Assembly (NCBI GenBank): GCA_010015655.1
Contig: ML976716.1
Span: 364,421-428,420 of the forward strand
DNA from: Bimuria novae-zelandiae CBS 107.79
Lineage: Eukaryota > Ascomycota > Dothideomycetes > Pleosporales > Didymosphaeriaceae
Length of the DNA: 64,000 nt
Direction of reading: 5' to 3'
Below, in pieces: positions 1 through 11,359 of the stretch. Every line of letters starts with the position of its first letter. Position 1 is the first letter of the stretch. The position numbers and the translations under genes are program-made. A model generated the notes under the pieces. That model made no database searches and was not told the DNA's origin. It saw only the letters and a list, made by a program, of their open reading frames with translations.

Positions 1-1723
1 TTATCCTGTTCTCATACAAAAATGGCGGGTGGGCGGATCAATGTTGGTGGGCCGCGCGATGCGCGCTAAGGGTGGAGACACAATAAAAACGAGCTCCTTC
101 GTAGTCGAAGGCGCGTCCCACACCCACACCACCTCCAGGGATATGATCACGCGGACACTAGGTTAACGCCTTGGCGAACCCTCGCAGTATCTATATAACC
201 CCGCGCCTACCTCTCCTCTTGTTTCCCCCACGCCTTCGGGTTTCCCGCACAGGGGATGTCGTGGAGACGAGGACGCTTCTTGGTGAAGGCCCGCGCCAAA
301 AAGACTGTCCGAGTAACCACGACAAAACTGTGTGAGCATAAGGCTCAAGAGTGTGTTCGCCCTGACTTGCGCATAGGGGCTTGAACGGATATACGGCTCT
401 CGACTCACTTCAATCCCTCTACCGATGTCCTCAACGGTGGCAGCACTTCGTTCACACTACGAAGGTGCGCCTGCGTGGAACGGAGTAGCGGTTGATTATG
501 GATACGGCTCACCAGCTGGACTCCGCCAGAGGAGGAACTTGATTGACAAGGCACGCATCTCTGATGCTGTGTTCCCTGTCTCCAAGCTCATGTTCGCCTT
601 GAGGACGAGATTCTACTCATGCGCCATTTGCTGAGCGCCGTATGGCGCCGCAATGCACCGCTGAGGCTACAGCTCAATAGGGGTACGCGTGCTCGCTCGA
701 TTCATCTTGCTTGAGCGGTGGCTCCTGAGCGAGTGGGACTAGGGCTCACACACACACACCATACCATAGGTATATGTACAATTTTTGGAAACACACGATA
801 TATTTTTTTTCACCAACTTCATTGCGCGGTGGCAAGCTGCCAAGGAAGATACCATATAGGAATTTTACGCTATAGCTATCACATCTAGCTGGCGAACAAC
901 GTAGACGTTTAAGCACACCGCTGTATAGGAGATCCTCGCGACGCTATGAAGTTCCATACATTAATAACTAAATATACGTCTTCTCCACCTAGGCCATACG
1001 AGGCATAGCTATGCCCACCAAGCATCGCAGTACCTCAGGCTTTGTTTGCCGCACTGCAAGCGACAGCATCTTAAACATCATAAACCAAAGTCAGTACAGC
1101 GTAGGCAGCTAGCTTAAACGTCACTCGCAGCTCCACCAACTCAAGGGATTGTACATAATCGGCAGAGCCAGCAGCTACCATCGGAACGGACGCCGACTTC
1201 AAGCAGTCGTCGAGAGCAGCGCGCATGGAGACGGTCATCGCGCTTGCGGTCGAGACGCCCATAGACACCATGAATATTGCGAAATAGCGCATGACAAGTA
1301 ATCTGGGCATAACTATATTCAGGATCACGGAGTCCATCCAACGGCATAACCGCATAAATACATCGCGTTGAACTTAATTTTGTGTCATTGCCCGCTCGTC
1401 GCTCACACTCCGTCTCGCGAAGTGCACAGCGCCGGGAACTACCTATGGTCTCACATATCCTACCACTCCCTTAAAACCGCACTTTGGCCCATCCCATCCA
1501 ACCAAAACTACATGTACACACTATAAGGAGCTAACCCAGCCCAAACTCTCCGAAAAAAAACTCGATGCAGATCCGCCCAATAAGCCAGGCAAGGAAACTC
1601 ATTACCATGCATCGTATCGCTAAATATACATGTACACTTAGACAATCTGGCCCTGGCCATTCTCTGCGTCACTTATGTCCCCGAAAGGGTTGAAGATGGT
1701 ACGACGTCGTGTTATCGCTGTAC
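1..1723. other. Region without a recognisable gene
   Basis: No reading frame here has a recognisable domain or a convincing exon structure. The only repeat signal I see is a transposon end-like sequence at 85-103, listed separately. Bases 740-1060 and 1360-1660 are moderately AT-rich. The last part is the downstream flank of the channel gene that ends at 1724. Confidence 0.6.
85..103 (+). repeat. Fragment of a Tc1-like terminal inverted repeat
   Basis: The 19 bases AAAAACGAGCTCCTTCGTA are identical to the outer end of the Tc1-like element at 25174-26858 and lie in the orientation of its right end. Sequence inside the end (1-84) does not resemble that element, so this is either the end of a different family sharing the terminus or a chance short relic. 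Confidence 0.5.
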
Positions 1724-4603
1724 TCAAGGACGGTACGGGAGCTGCTGCTGCTCCGGAGAGCTTGGCGAAGCCGTCCGGTACGGATTCGTCAACGCAGTCG
1801 AAGCACTTGGCCTCAAGCCTCCCGACGCCGGCGGCGAGCGCTGCTGCTGGAGCTGTATCGAGGGCGGCTCGCGCGCCTGATTGCGTGGCGGCGGCGGGAT
1901 CATAGTTTGGTACTGGTACTCCTCGATGTTGCCTGTAGAAATAGAGCTAGGAGAAGCTGGCGTGCGCGGCGCAGGTACTGGCGGTGGCGCATACGGGGTA
2001 GTGGACGGGTTCACAGCGAGCGGTAGCGGGGGCATGCCTTGTCGCGGCTCGTTGGTTTGGTACCCGCTGGTGCTGTAGCCACTGGGCGTGGGTGCGAGGG
2101 ATGCGCCTCCTTTGCGGCGGCCACCGCTGCTGGCTTTGTGGAGTAGACCGCGAACTTCATCGAGATCGGGTCGGTTGCTGCTCATGCTCGGGCGTCCGTC
2201 CATGCTCGGCCGACCGATGGTGCTGGCGTCGTCGCGTTGACCCCAGGTATCATCTCGAACAGCATCGACGCCAGGCTTGCGGTTGTTGATCTGGCTGATA
2301 GCGGTGCTCTCAGAGTTCATGCCGAGGTAATCCGTCGAGGTAGACTTGCCCCTGTCTTCGTCATCGTCCTTCTTGTTGGTAGGGTTCATTCGAGCGGCAT
2401 CCTTCTCATTGAGATATTGCTGTCGAACGGCCTGCGCTTGCTCTGGCGAGATAGCTACCGACCACGAAGGCTTGTTGGCATCGCCGAGAGCAGCATCGCT
2501 GCCACCAGGACCCGCAATCGGGACTTTTCGCAGAGCCACGACCAAAGCACACATGAATTTCGAGCGTCGGGAAGCGCGGAGACTCTCGTTGGACCAGTTG
2601 CTCTTGTGGCGAATCTCTACGCGCAACTCCAGCTTGTTCATCTCGGCAATGCTAACGACCTCGACCTCAATATCCGGGTGGAAATCGCGGTTGTTGGCGG
2701 GATCGCGTACAAAGGTCGCCATTTCCTGTTTCAGAGTGTTGATGTCTTCGAAAGACGTGCCGAAATCGCAGAAGATAGCAACTTGCTCCCTCATGGCCTT
2801 GCTACGGGTGATGTTCTCCACCCACAAGTTGTTGAGAACGATGTTGGGCGTTTGAACAATCTTGCCGTTATTGACGCGCTTGAAAACGGTATAAAGAAGA
2901 GAGATGTGTTCGACGGTGAATTGATCGGTACCCACGTCGACTCGGTCACCGATATCGTAAGGATGCTTGACGAAAAGGAAAATGCAGGAACCAAGGACTT
3001 CCTGGCAAGTGGCGGCGAAGACGAAAGAGAGGGACAGCAGAGCCGTAGCAGACGTTGCAAGAGTCGTCACGAAGTTGGGGCTGAGGAAGCAGACAATGAC
3101 GAAAACACAGACGACGAAGACGATGGTGAACAGCATGGCGTCGAGGGCGTTGATGGCCTGGTCGACATCGTGCATGCTGGATGCAATAGATTTGCGCTCG
3201 CGTCCAAATTCGGCGACCGTCATGATCATCTCCTCGAGGGAAATATCGCCGTTGCCGTCCTTGTCCAGAGTACTAAAGCATTCCTCGGCTTCCTGTTGGC
3301 GACCTGCGCCCATGACCTCGGCGAGATCTTCCATGTACAGGTTGTCCTTGCCTTCGACGACGAACGAGAGCCAAATACGCCTAGCGAGTGCCTCGGCGGA
3401 GCGGTTGTTTTCCAAAGCTTCCACGACGATCGAATGGGCGGATGTGGGGTCGAAGACCTTTTTGCCAGTGATTTCCTGAGCGACAGCACCGAATGCGCCC
3501 GTGACCTTGTCGCCAACGCGTCCGACGTTTTGAAATAGACGCATAGGGGTCTTGGAGCCTGAACGATTGTGGCCCATGGTGGCCTTTTTGCTGCCAAGAA
3601 CGAAAGGCATGCTATCCTGGATTATGTAGTCTTCCTCGGCGAACTCATTGCAGTACTCTGGGAAGAGAGCACGAGACGCTTCGTACATCTGTCCTAGAAG
3701 GTGAATACTACGCTTAGACTCCTTGATCTTTGTGTCGAACTGCTTCCTGTGGTAACTGATGCTGATTAGCTGGATGAGGACGCGCTCTGCAAGTATGATG
3801 CAGGTGCACACGAGCAGCGCAAGTAGAACCGATCCGACCTTGCCGATCCAGTTTGGCTCGGGCCTATTAGCGTCGCCCCTGCCAGCTCGTTGTTGCACGA
3901 TGAGAACTTGGTATGTGACCTGGTTGATAATCATCCAGAAAACGAAGGACAGAGGCTTCTCGAGGGCGGCGAGCAGTAGCACATATTTCTTGATGCCGGG
4001 ACTGACGACGCCGACCAGAAATTCGAAGACGCGAGGGAGAAAGTGGGCAATGATCTTGCACGCCCAGAAAGAAAGCCAAACTAGAATAACATGTCAGCAT
4101 GGAAAGTCCTTGGTTCTTGACAGGCACCACATACTGATCTCGATCCAAATGAAGAACAAGCGTGGATCTGCACCATTCTTGCCTCCAATCTTCGCGTTCT
4201 TTGAAATTACGCCCGTCGCGGCCAGTATAATCGGAATCGCCAGCGCCAGCGCCAGGGGCGCCACGTAGATCATGTACCGCGTGACAATGCTGAAGTTGAG
4301 GACCTTCATGTAGAATTTCCCCATTTTGTTGAGGGCTGTCTTGTCCTCTTCATCCCCACCGTCGCTAGAGGTATAATTGCCCTTGGAGTCGACCTTCTGC
4401 ATGCGCCGGCGGCCATGAAAAAGCCCCTTCTTCTCCGAATGGCCCGTTTTCTCATGTTGAATAGTCGAGGGCGTGTGACTGACGACAGTCTGAAGGGGAA
4501 TGTCGGTCGTGTTACCCATGGTGCTGCTATTCGGATCGTGCAGCGGCTGGAAACCCTGGCGCGAGAGACGAGTAGAGGAGCGCTTGGAGAGGTTCGCCGA
4601 CAT
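1724..4603 (-). CDS. MscS-family mechanosensitive ion channel with EF-hand
   Basis: Predicted 941-residue membrane channel that opens under membrane tension. Fission-yeast relatives (Msy1/Msy2) sit in the ER and control calcium during hypo-osmotic shock. Two exons: 4603-4135 and 4080-1724, with a 54-bp intron (4081-4134; donor GTATGT, acceptor TAG). Joining them restores a continuous transmembrane stretch. The start is the first in-frame ATG. Order: charged N-terminus (1-105), a hydrophobic segment at about 111-132, further membrane segments, an EF-hand at about 429-440 (DKDGNGDISLEE), then the MscS pore and beta domain at about 470-590 (DIGDRV, VQTPNIVLNNLWVEN). The last 250 or so residues are low-complexity, Ser/Pro-rich, probably cytosolic and regulatory. 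The EF-hand suggests Ca2+ feedback (inference). Family certain; compartment inferred. Confidence 0.95.
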
Positions 4604-4606
4604 CGA

Positions 4607-4646
4607 GGGGGGGGGGAGCGGGGAGCGGGGAGCGGGGAGCGGGGAA
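4607..4646. repeat. G-rich short tandem repeat in the channel gene leader
   Basis: A G run followed by about four copies of GGGGAGC directly upstream of the channel start codon. On the gene's strand it is a C/T-rich 5' leader, a common feature of fungal promoters and leaders. Confidence 0.7.
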
Positions 4647-6266
4647 TCCGTCTTCACCGCGGGCGGGTGCTGGAATGAACAGATCTGGGGAGCTGATCGA
4701 GCGATCCGCTGGGTCAGTCTGTTGGGCAACTCGGCGGGATAAGTGGAGAGTCAGTGGAATGTGCGTCGAGCACAGGGAAGGTGGAACAGCTAAACGTCGG
4801 ACAAGAGAGAGACCGGCTGTCAATTGGGCGTAACGGGTTACAAAACAGGAAACGATGAGGGGTGCAAACGAGCGTGGTTGCGCCCGGGGGACTGCACAGT
4901 GAAGCAGAACGCGTCGGGCCGCGAGAATGACAGTGAGATAACGGGAATAAAGAAGGGAAAAGGAAGCAAAGTCTTCTCTTTGAGAATGAGTTTCTCTTGT
5001 CACAGCACCCTTGCCCCCATCCAGGAACGCGCGCCACGGCTAAGCTAAATCGGGCCCTGAAACGAAGTTAAAGTCCGGCTGGCAGCAAATCACGCCGCGC
5101 CCGCCGCACCGCCTCGCCAACAAACTCTCCTCCGTTAATTCTGGCGATCGACCTGCCGATGCACCGGTCGTAACTCTCCCTCCGCCAGTGCGGCACCGAC
5201 CTCGAGTGCGTGATGTCAATCGTGCTTCACACCCACCTGTTATTGCGTCAAGCACTCGCTTCAGGAGACACGCAGCGTAAGAATGAAACCCCATCGCGCA
5301 CCCCTGAAGCACATCAGATCTAGCTACTGACGTCGAGTCGCTCGTCTATCGATACCCCACCGCTGGCTATCCCGAGCGGAGTTTACGTGCTCGGTCGGGG
5401 GCATGCTTGCGCTTCAGAATGTGCAAGTTTTGCCTGGCATACAGCCACAACTTCACAAGTCCAGCAAAGCCGAGGCGCAGTGCATGTCGCAAAGTCGCAC
5501 CCCAAAATGTATACAACCCCGAGCAGTAACGTGGCCGCTGTCGCTGTCATCGCGTTGAAACCTGGGGAACCTGTGCCGCGTTCGCCCTGCTGGAAACGTC
5601 CCCGGTTGGCGTCCCACGACCGGGCAGCCGGGTCCTGAAAAGGAGCGCCCTGGCCTTTCCACATGCAGCCCAAAAATAGTTGTGAAATGAAGTGGCGCAG
5701 ACACGCCCGCTGCAGCTGCTGTGCTCAGGAGCAATAAATCGTTGAAGAAAAATTCAGTCGCAATTGACCCCACAACGTTGGACCTGTCAAGAGGCTATTG
5801 GCGGGGCGCGCCGAAGAGGGTGACCCTGCGGCGGCAGCTCTGCGGCTGTCCACTAGCGCAGGGGGAAACTTCCTGAGACGTCGAGAGCAGGGAGCAAGGC
5901 ATCTGTCATGTGAAAAAACAAAGAGCAAATTGGCAACGTTGGGGCTGTTATTTTGCTGCAATTGCATGTGTGCAGAGGATTCGACGCTGGGACTGTATGG
6001 AAGCTGCAGTGTGTACGAACACCGCCGTCGCAACATGCTTGGGTACATCTCCCGAGATCGCATGTTCCCACTTCCTTATTGTCTCCACCAACATTTGTGG
6101 AGAGGCGTAGCTGATACGAGTAAAGATATGCATGCTTACTGTCTCTTAAGCATTGCAAAGGGAGCAGCAACGTCACCCGGCAGTCCAGCATCAAGGGGGC
6201 CTCTTCAATGACTGCGTCCACCACCAACCCCAACTCAACCTCGGTTTGGGCATACCGAACATTAGG
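4647..6266. other. Intergenic: channel promoter and hydrolase 3' flank
   Basis: This stretch lies upstream of the mechanosensitive channel gene and downstream of the alpha/beta hydrolase gene, both on the minus strand. Short frames here overlap on both strands, lack domains and do not connect through plausible introns. I see no gene, RNA or transposon end. Confidence 0.55.
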
Positions 6267-7611
6267 TCAGTGTTCAAACGACTGAGCCACCCTCTGCAGC
6301 CAAGCTTCCGCAGCTCCATAAACTGGGCTCATCACGTCGTTGTGGTCCGTTCTCGGTACAACCACACTTCGGTAGCCATAGGCCCTCCTTCCACACTGCA
6401 CTCTCTCCAACATGGGCGTACTTGTGTCCTGGTCGACCTGTGACGCACTTCTAGCGGGCGTCCAGCAGCTGTCAAACCACTCCCTCCCTTTCTCTCCGAC
6501 CATGTTGTCGTTTTGAGCATGAAAAGCATCGATCATCCACGTCCGACCCGGGTCTTCTTCATTGATGATCTTGGACAGCAATGGCACAAAGTCGTCGACG
6601 TCCGACCAAGATGCATCTTGTGCGCTCCACGAGACGCTCTGAGGCTTCTTGAGGAAGAGCTGTGCATCGTGTGATTGGCCGAGAGTCGATTCTGCAAATT
6701 GATACATGACGATGAGGCGGCGTAACTGTTCGACAACTAACAGATCATCGAGATCGATGCTGGAGGCATCTTCATCGCACGTTGCAGTCGAAAACGTGGA
6801 ATTGATTCCGTGAACAGCCGCTAACGGTAACGCCTCTGTCGATCCAGAAACTTCGGTTTCATTGCTTCTCGCGCCTATTCCACAAAGGGACGCGCATTTC
6901 CATGCGACGCGGATGATGCACGCAAATTCGTCGATCACCGCTGTTGGTAGTAATGCGACAACCCTAAGGATGTTCAATTTGGAGTGAGACTGGTGGACCC
7001 ATGGAGCCTGCTTCGTGAGCAGTGACTTCGCTGTACTGGCTTTCCGCACTCACGAAGAAGCAGACGTACCGATTGCCTGGCGACAATAAATGTGGGTACG
7101 TCAGTATCGTGTTCAGCGCGTACACGATGCCTCCGCTATGGCTAGCAATGGACACATGGGGAATGTGGAGGTGTGCGAGAAGCTGTGGTACCAACTCTAA
7201 GCACAATTAGAGGTCGTCCAAAATCCTTGAGAGTGCCACTCTGCTACTCACCTAGCCATGTTTGTATTCGCTGTCCCAGAGGCACTGAATTGCTCGCCCC
7301 GATCCCAAATCTGTCAGGATGAAGAATACGGATTTTGTGTTTCTTTGCCTATAGGTGGTAGTCAAAGTCAGAGCTGGCCTCAACACATCAGTGGTGGCTG
7401 GCTTTGGGCTACACACCAGTTGATCCAATGGCGAATACGCAAGCCGTCCTCCTGTCAGCCCACCACAAAGGAGGACCACAGCGTCGCTGTCCCGGTCGCC
7501 AAAGTCGGCATACGATATTCGGCAGCATTGTGGCCGGCCGTTGCCGGGATTTGGAGGGAGTATATAGATTTGATGGAATCGCCGGTCGCAGAGGAACTCG
7601 ATTATTCCCAT
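6267..7611 (-). CDS. Alpha/beta hydrolase fold protein
   Basis: Predicted 391-residue serine hydrolase of the alpha/beta fold; substrate unknown. Four exons: 7611-7417, 7348-7252, 7196-7054 and 7007-6267. The introns have donors GTGTGT, GTGAGT and GTGAGT and acceptors TAG, TAG and CAG, and the joined frame stays open. The N-terminal part has the usual strand order: ISYADFGDRDS, the oxyanion region VVLLCGGLTGGR, then the HPDRFGIG motif. The nucleophile elbow is ASHSGG (Ser about 118) and the cap begins APWVHQSHS. Near the C-terminus AFHAQNDNMVG probably holds the acid and GRTDHN-like PRTDHND the histidine. There is no signal peptide, so probably intracellular. The start is the first ATG of exon 1; an upstream exon cannot be excluded. 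Intact in appearance. Confidence 0.8.
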
Positions 7612-8955
7612 GATGTGCGAGTTGCACCGCAAGATGAGCCAATCTGAAGCGGAGGGTTCAATGGGCAGCCGTTGGTGCGGTACAAAAGCATATTTTGGAT
7701 CAGTGACGTGGGTCTCAGGTATGGGGTTTTAGTACGGGAAGGCGCAACCAGCACCTCAGCGTGCAACAGCGATGTAAGTCAAAATCATGCCGTGGACTTT
7801 GAAGATTATTTCGCCTATTCATGCAGTAACCCGATCATATGAGTAATCGTGAGCAGCATTGTTTCGTTCTTTTCTGGCTGGACATCACCATTGCTAGATA
7901 ACGTGAATTCCACGTACATGACGAGCTCGAGGGCGCGTACAGTAAGCTGAGGTACTCTCGTCTCTATACCGAAGTCGGTGTCATTCTGTTGACGGACCAA
8001 CATTCTAAGCACGGTTAAATATCCCTGTTACTCACCTTCGTAGCGCGATGTAAGATTTTAAGGATCACGAGAATACGAGCTGTCGTACGGAAAGCGACCC
8101 TAGCGTGACAGATTTACGTTTTCTAATCCTTCAGAAGATGACTGAGTATCGACTCCTAAGAGTTTTCTGATGGGTAGCACAGCTATTGCGAGGACGATGA
8201 AGCCGATAATTTCGCCAGGAGCTTCTCGCGCCAGTTTTTAGAATCGGAAAGTCCCGTCGAATTCGGTCTGCCTGCAGTATACCAGCCATGGCCTTATGGC
8301 TACAGCCGTCGGAATGTATAGTCGCTTTCATCCGCCCCTAATCCTTTCAGAACGACTGTTAGTGAACCCGGTGTTCCCGGTAGGCGGAAGAAAGTAGGCA
8401 TGGGCCATCAAGATGCATCCAATCGCATGCAGGACGCCGAGCTCAAAGTCTTGGGTGCTGACGCCATGCTAGTGTTGTTGTTAAGAGTTTGTAAAAGTAG
8501 GGAAGGAGCGATGTAAGAACGCGAAGGAAGGCACACACTAGCCTTCTCTAAGTCGTTCCAAGACCCTACCACGTGCCCGCCTCCGGGTTAAAGGGAATCA
8601 CATCCGGTAGCACAACGTCCCCACTACTCCACATTCTCTACATTGAGCCTATTCCTTGGCCTCCAGAATCTGCGTTCCTGCATGACGAATCATAACGATC
8701 CAATCATGTACCTTCCCACCTCAGCTTGGCTTGCAGGCACCGGAGTAAATCTCACACATATTAAATAACAGATTGTGGCGGCCGGGCCGACAGCGTAGTT
8801 TCCCTAGCCCATAGACTCGCGCAATTATGCGGCCTTTCGACAGATGAACCAGGAGCGATCCTGCAGCTTCTGATGTGCATATAAACAATCAAGGGAGCTG
8901 GTCTTTGGGGAAGCTGCTCCACTCTTTCGTGCATTCTGGGGACCCCGTTCACATT
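7612..8955. other. Divergent intergenic region
   Basis: Lies between the 5' ends of the alpha/beta hydrolase (minus) and the aldose 1-epimerase (plus), so it should contain both promoters. No frame with a domain, no RNA gene and no repeat was recognised. Confidence 0.55.
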
Positions 8956-10384
8956 ATGAAGTATACCGGTGCTTTGCTCGCCATTGCGGCTTCTGCTGCT
9001 GCACATCCTGGAGGCCACAAGCCGAAGCCGCAGGCAGATGCGGATGGCAAATATACGCTCACGGCTCCGGGAATCAAGGCTCAGGTACGAACCCTCATTG
9101 GGAGCTTTTGCGCATGTTCAACTTGGACCGGACCCTTCCTAGCTAGAATACCTGGAAGAGGCTTCCCATCTAGCAATCCACGACGAACGGTCGCTACACG
9201 AGCTGACCTTTCGCTAGTTCATCCCGTATGCTGCGACTCTCACCAACCTTTTCGTGAAAGGTACACAATGCGAGTTATATTGTGAGAGCGGTCGCTGATT
9301 TGTACAGACAAGAACGGTGTTGAGACGGACATTGTGCTCGGTTACGACAATACCTCTTACTACGGTACGTCTACAAGTTCGCTCAAGACTTTGATCTGAC
9401 CGTATGAAGCTGTGGATCCTGGACACCCAGTCTACAATGCCATCCCTGGGCGCTATGTCAACCGTATCGGAAACGGCACTTACACCCTCGACGGCGTAAC
9501 GTACCACACCGAGAAGAACGATGGTCCGAACACGCTTCACAGCGGAACGAACAACTGGTCGTACCGAGTGTGGAACGTCACGGATGTTAGCGACACATCC
9601 ATAACGTTTTCGATCAAGGACCCTTCCAATTCCTCGCTTGGCATGATTGGCGACGTCGAAGCCAGTGTGACCTACTCCGTGTCCAAGAACAAATGGAGCA
9701 TCGTGATAGATGCCAAATCGCCACAGAAGAGGACACCTCTGATGCTCACGCAGCACACCTATTTCCAGCTTGATGCGTTCAAGAACCCGGCCAACAGGAC
9801 GATCTGGAACCACACCCTATACGCACCTGAGGCTAAGCGCGTGCTGAAGGCTGACCAGAATGCCTTGCCCACCGGCGAGATTGCCAAGGTGCCGAAGAAA
9901 GACATCGACGACTTCTGGAGCAAGCCTCACCAGCTCGGATTCGCGTCTGGTAATTCCAACTTTGAGAACCACTGCGGTGGCGGCTGCCACGGATACAATG
10001 GCGCTTGGGCGTTTAACGATAAGAGGAACAAGAAGGACGTTGCGCTCACCCTCAGCAGCGCGTTCAGCGGCATCAAGGCTGAGCTCACCACGGATCAGGA
10101 TGCCGTTGTTCTGTACACGTGCAACTGGAACGACGGAAAGACCGAATTCAAGAGCACCCAGGGTATCGTTGGCCAGGACAAGTTCATCCCGCGCGACGGA
10201 TGCATCGCCATCGAAGCCCAAGACTACGTCGACGGAATTAACCAGTAAGTCGCCCTTTTTGCGGAGACATCAGCACATGGCTAATGATGCGCGCAGCCCT
10301 GAGTGGGGTCGTCTCGATGAGCAGATCACCGGTCCGGGTGACAAGTACCACTGGGCATCGTCGTGGGAGTTCGGCACCATCTAG
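8956..10384 (+). CDS. Secreted aldose 1-epimerase (mutarotase)
   Basis: Predicted 383-residue enzyme interconverting alpha and beta anomers of aldoses such as glucose and galactose, probably acting outside the cell. Five exons: 8956-9084, 9218-9260, 9308-9364, 9410-10244 and 10297-10384; all junctions are GT-AG and restore one frame. The N-terminus (MKYTGALLAIAASAAAHP) is a signal peptide cleaved around residue 16. Family motifs in order: FIPYAATLTNLFV, PGRYVNRIGNGTYTLDG, LHSGTNNWSYRVW (LHGG in most relatives), the catalytic-His motif LTQHTYFQL, and the catalytic-Glu motif AIEAQDYVDGINHPEW. Several Asn-X-Ser/Thr sites fit secretion. The SGT in place of GG in the LHGG motif is mildly unusual. 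A role in extracellular sugar use is inferred from the signal peptide. Confidence 0.93.
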
Positions 10385-11359
10385 GCGGTACATAGGCGCG
10401 GAGAAAACGGGGCAGCTATGCCGACAGAAAAGGACCTTTGTACAGTAAAAAAGTCGCCGATGACTCTGCACATCTCGTTCAAATGGGGTACTATTTGTGT
10501 CTATCAGCGCGCACATGGCATTGATGAGAAACCAAAGTATTTGTCTGTTGGGCAATGCCTGTCATACTAAGGGCTAGTGCACTTCGTCATCGATGTCAGA
10601 GCTCAAAGCCTCACTTTGGGCAGCGACAGGCTGGGCGAGTGGGTCGCATAGTCCACGTCAGGTGGGGACCTGTCGTCTTTTGGCAGGTTTTAGGTCTCTG
10701 ATGTTGAATGCGATGAAGTACACAACGGGTTGCGGTTGCAGGTGCGGGGCCAAGCAGAGACCATGCAGAACACGCTCCAGTAGGTCGTTGCGTAGCTACG
10801 TGACAAAGAGTGACCCATCGCGCGTTTGTTTTGCTTTGGGCGCGAATATCTAGGTGCGAACGAGACACAGTAACGTGTCGTGTGGGTGAATTGCATGTGA
10901 GCTGGCTGCGCTTTCCCCCGCTCATCGGCCCTAATCTACGCCTACCGGGAGAGCTTGTTCGCCAAGCGCATACATCATCCAAGCCTCCCGCTCCATTCTA
11001 CTTTGCCCACCTCAGCACACAAACACTCGCCGCCGTTGTCGCCATTTCTATTCACGCCCGCTCCAGCAGCCCATGCACGCCCGCGCTCGGTGTGCGACTG
11101 GACAACCCCGCAGCAGGCCCCGTTGACCTTGTGAGCAGTGCCGCCGTGCATACAGCCATAATATCATGTCCTTGTGACACGCGCTATCTCTCGCACCCCT
11201 CGACCCTCGCTGCAACCAACAGATAAGGGAGGACATCGCGTGCTTGTGCGCTGATCTTCGCGAGCTTTCGCACAAGGGCGCTGTTGTGTCGTCACCTACC
11301 TAGGTGCATCGCCCGCCTCCTCGCAGCCCTCCGAACGACGGCAGCGACAGGCCATCACC
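10385..11359. other. Intergenic region upstream of the Sip5-like gene
   Basis: Tandem arrangement: downstream of the epimerase, upstream of the Sip5-like gene. The last 300 bases are C/T-rich on the plus strand, as expected of a fungal promoter and leader. No gene seen. Confidence 0.55.

Noticed and set aside
1071..1355. Hydrophobic 94-codon minus-strand frame resembling a membrane helix segment
   Set aside because: No ATG-supported gene model, no flanking exons with transporter motifs, and too short to assign.
2237..3538. Open frame of 433 codons on the plus strand
   Set aside because: It is antisense to the mechanosensitive channel exon, which has clear MscS and EF-hand motifs; codon bias of the real gene explains the open mirror frame.
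6153..6443. Small plus-strand frame near the hydrolase 3' end
   Set aside because: It overlaps the last hydrolase exon on the opposite strand and has no domain or start context.
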